A stretch of 64,000 nucleotides of DNA, from contig NZ_FUYS01000004.1 in NCBI RefSeq assembly GCF_900168055.1, positions 62,001-126,000 on the forward strand, written 5' to 3'. The notes beneath the pieces were generated by a model. It ran no database searches. It saw nothing but the letters and a program-made list of their open reading frames with translations, and had not been told where the DNA came from. Both the position numbers and the translations under genes were made by a program. This stretch comes from Parapedobacter luteus (GTDB taxonomy: Bacteria; Bacteroidota; Bacteroidia; Sphingobacteriales; Sphingobacteriaceae). Shown here in pieces: positions 63,163 to 64,000 of the stretch (position 1 is its first letter; every line of letters begins with the position of its first letter).

Positions 63163-63993
63163 TTATAATTTATAAAAGTCTACGGCATTTTTATACCATA
63201 CCCGCTCTTGTTCGGCCGGTGATAACCGACCAACCAGGCCGTCCACCAACGCAAGCACCTGTGCATAGTCGGCCGCAACCAAGCAAACCGGCCAGTCCGA
63301 ACCAAACATCATCCGGCGAGGTCCAAACACCTCCATGGCGTGTTGTGCATAATACCCAAAATCCGAGGGCTTCCAGTCGTTCCAGTCTGCTTCGGTAACC
63401 ATCCCCGAAAGTTTGCAGTACACGTGTTCATGTCGGGCCATCGCCTCCATCTGCGCGGCCCAAGGTTGGCGAGCTCCGCTTTTGATATACGGTTTGGCCA
63501 AGTGATCAATCACAAATGGCTGGTTAGGAAAATACCCGACAAACTCCAACGCCGCTTCCAGTTGATGGGGCTTGATGAGTATGTCATAGGTATAACCGTA
63601 GCCGGCCAGCATTTCAATGCCGTTCAGGAACGCCGGGCGCAATAAAAAACGGGGATCCTCCTCCCCTTGCACAATATGCCGAAACCCTTTTAGTTTGGGG
63701 TATCGGCTAAAGTATGCCAGGCGTTCCGAGACATTGGCCGACTGCAAATCTACCCAGCCAACCACGCCTTCGATAAACGCGTACCGGTCGGCCAGATCCA
63801 GCAGAAACAACGTTTCCGCCTCCGATTGATCGGCCTGTACAGCTACACACCCCGATATACCATTGGCGTCATATACCGGCTTCAAATCGACCGGCAAAAA
63901 ATCGCGCTGAATCGGCGCCATATCATTGGTTATCCAGGCATCCCTTACGGGTTGGTATTGCCAAAAGTGCTGATGTGCGTCAATACGTTTCAT
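63163..63993 (-). CDS. Amidohydrolase-2 family lactonase, probable L-fuconolactonase
   Basis: 276 residues. MKRIDAHQHFWQY has the HxH metal/active-site motif; GVVGWVDLQS, KGFRHIVQ, VIDHLAKP, VYCKLSGMVTEADW and MFGSDWPV are conserved in the family. It would hydrolyse L-fucono-1,5-lactone after the neighbouring SDR. The ATG lies 7 nt from the window end, so upstream partners (transporter, dehydratase) are not seen. Confidence 0.85.
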   Translation of the reverse strand: MKRIDAHQHFWQYQPVRDAWITNDMAPIQRDFLPVDLKPVYDANGISGCVAVQADQSEAETLFLLDLADRYAFIEGVVGWVDLQSANVSERLAYFSRYPKLKGFRHIVQGEEDPRFLLRPAFLNGIEMLAGYGYTYDILIKPHQLEAALEFVGYFPNQPFVIDHLAKPYIKSGARQPWAAQMEAMARHEHVYCKLSGMVTEADWNDWKPSDFGYYAQHAMEVFGPRRMMFGSDWPVCLVAADYAQVLALVDGLVGRLSPAEQERVWYKNAVDFYKL

Positions 63994-64000
63994 CGTTTGA

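Overview
The window looks like chromosomal DNA of a Bacteroidota bacterium, probably of the Sphingobacteriaceae (Pedobacter/Parapedobacter/Olivibacter-like). This is an inference from several things: a SusC/SusD pair, a RemB/Wzi-like outer-membrane protein, the Bacteroidota form of PurM, a paired GMC dehydrogenase and gluconate-dehydrogenase-subunit-3 protein, and promoters of the TTTG-N19-TAnnTTTG type rather than sigma-70 type. No tRNA, rRNA, CRISPR array, transposase or phage gene was found.

Left half (1-30.3 kb): one large cell-surface polysaccharide locus. It starts inside a C-A-T-TE nonribosomal peptide synthetase that is cut by the window edge. A plus-strand run follows with four family-2 glycosyltransferases (three of them paralogous to each other), a Wzx flippase and a beta-helix lipoprotein. 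A long minus-strand operon (18.8 down to 9.6 kb) holds a half-length TolC-like protein, a Wzc-like chain-length regulator with a degraded kinase domain, a Wzy-like polymerase/ligase, two glycosyltransferases and a GMC oxidoreductase with its small subunit. A second minus operon (26.7 to 20.8 kb) holds an ABC exporter, two glycosyltransferases, a UbiA-type prenyltransferase and an esterase lipoprotein. A third (29.2 to 27.8 kb) holds a single-domain response regulator and an initiating sugar transferase with a pseudo-receiver domain. Single plus genes encode a clan-A glycoside hydrolase, a GT14-like enzyme and an Sfp-type phosphopantetheinyl transferase.

The main unexpected signal is a 20-bp inverted repeat, TTGTAG-N8-CTACAA. 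It occurs in four promoter regions of this locus: 3233-3252 (11 of 12 positions), 18996-19015 (12/12), 26841-26860 (12/12) and 29313-29332 (11/12). Together these stand in front of seven transcription units. It looks like the operator of a locus-specific regulator that is not identified in the window.

Right half (30.3-64 kb): ordinary chromosome with a few islands. It contains divergent ribosomal protein operons (rplU-rpmA and rpsF-rpsR-rplI), two small secreted proteins beside a SusC/SusD pair with a long leader, a LapA-like protein, a two-component system with a histidine-rich lipoprotein, and folD and lepA. These are followed by a GlxA-type regulator, a frameshifted Gfo/Idh oxidoreductase, purM with an ATP-grasp/retropepsin-like pair, lgt, an MFS exporter, aroQ and remB/wzi. 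The end of the window holds GH125 and GH144 glycosidases, murI, OmpA-like lipoproteins, accA, a DUF433/DUF5615 toxin-antitoxin pair with a nonsense-broken toxin, and two genes resembling oxidative L-fucose catabolism.

Functional calls rest on motifs and family resemblance read by eye; no database search was run.
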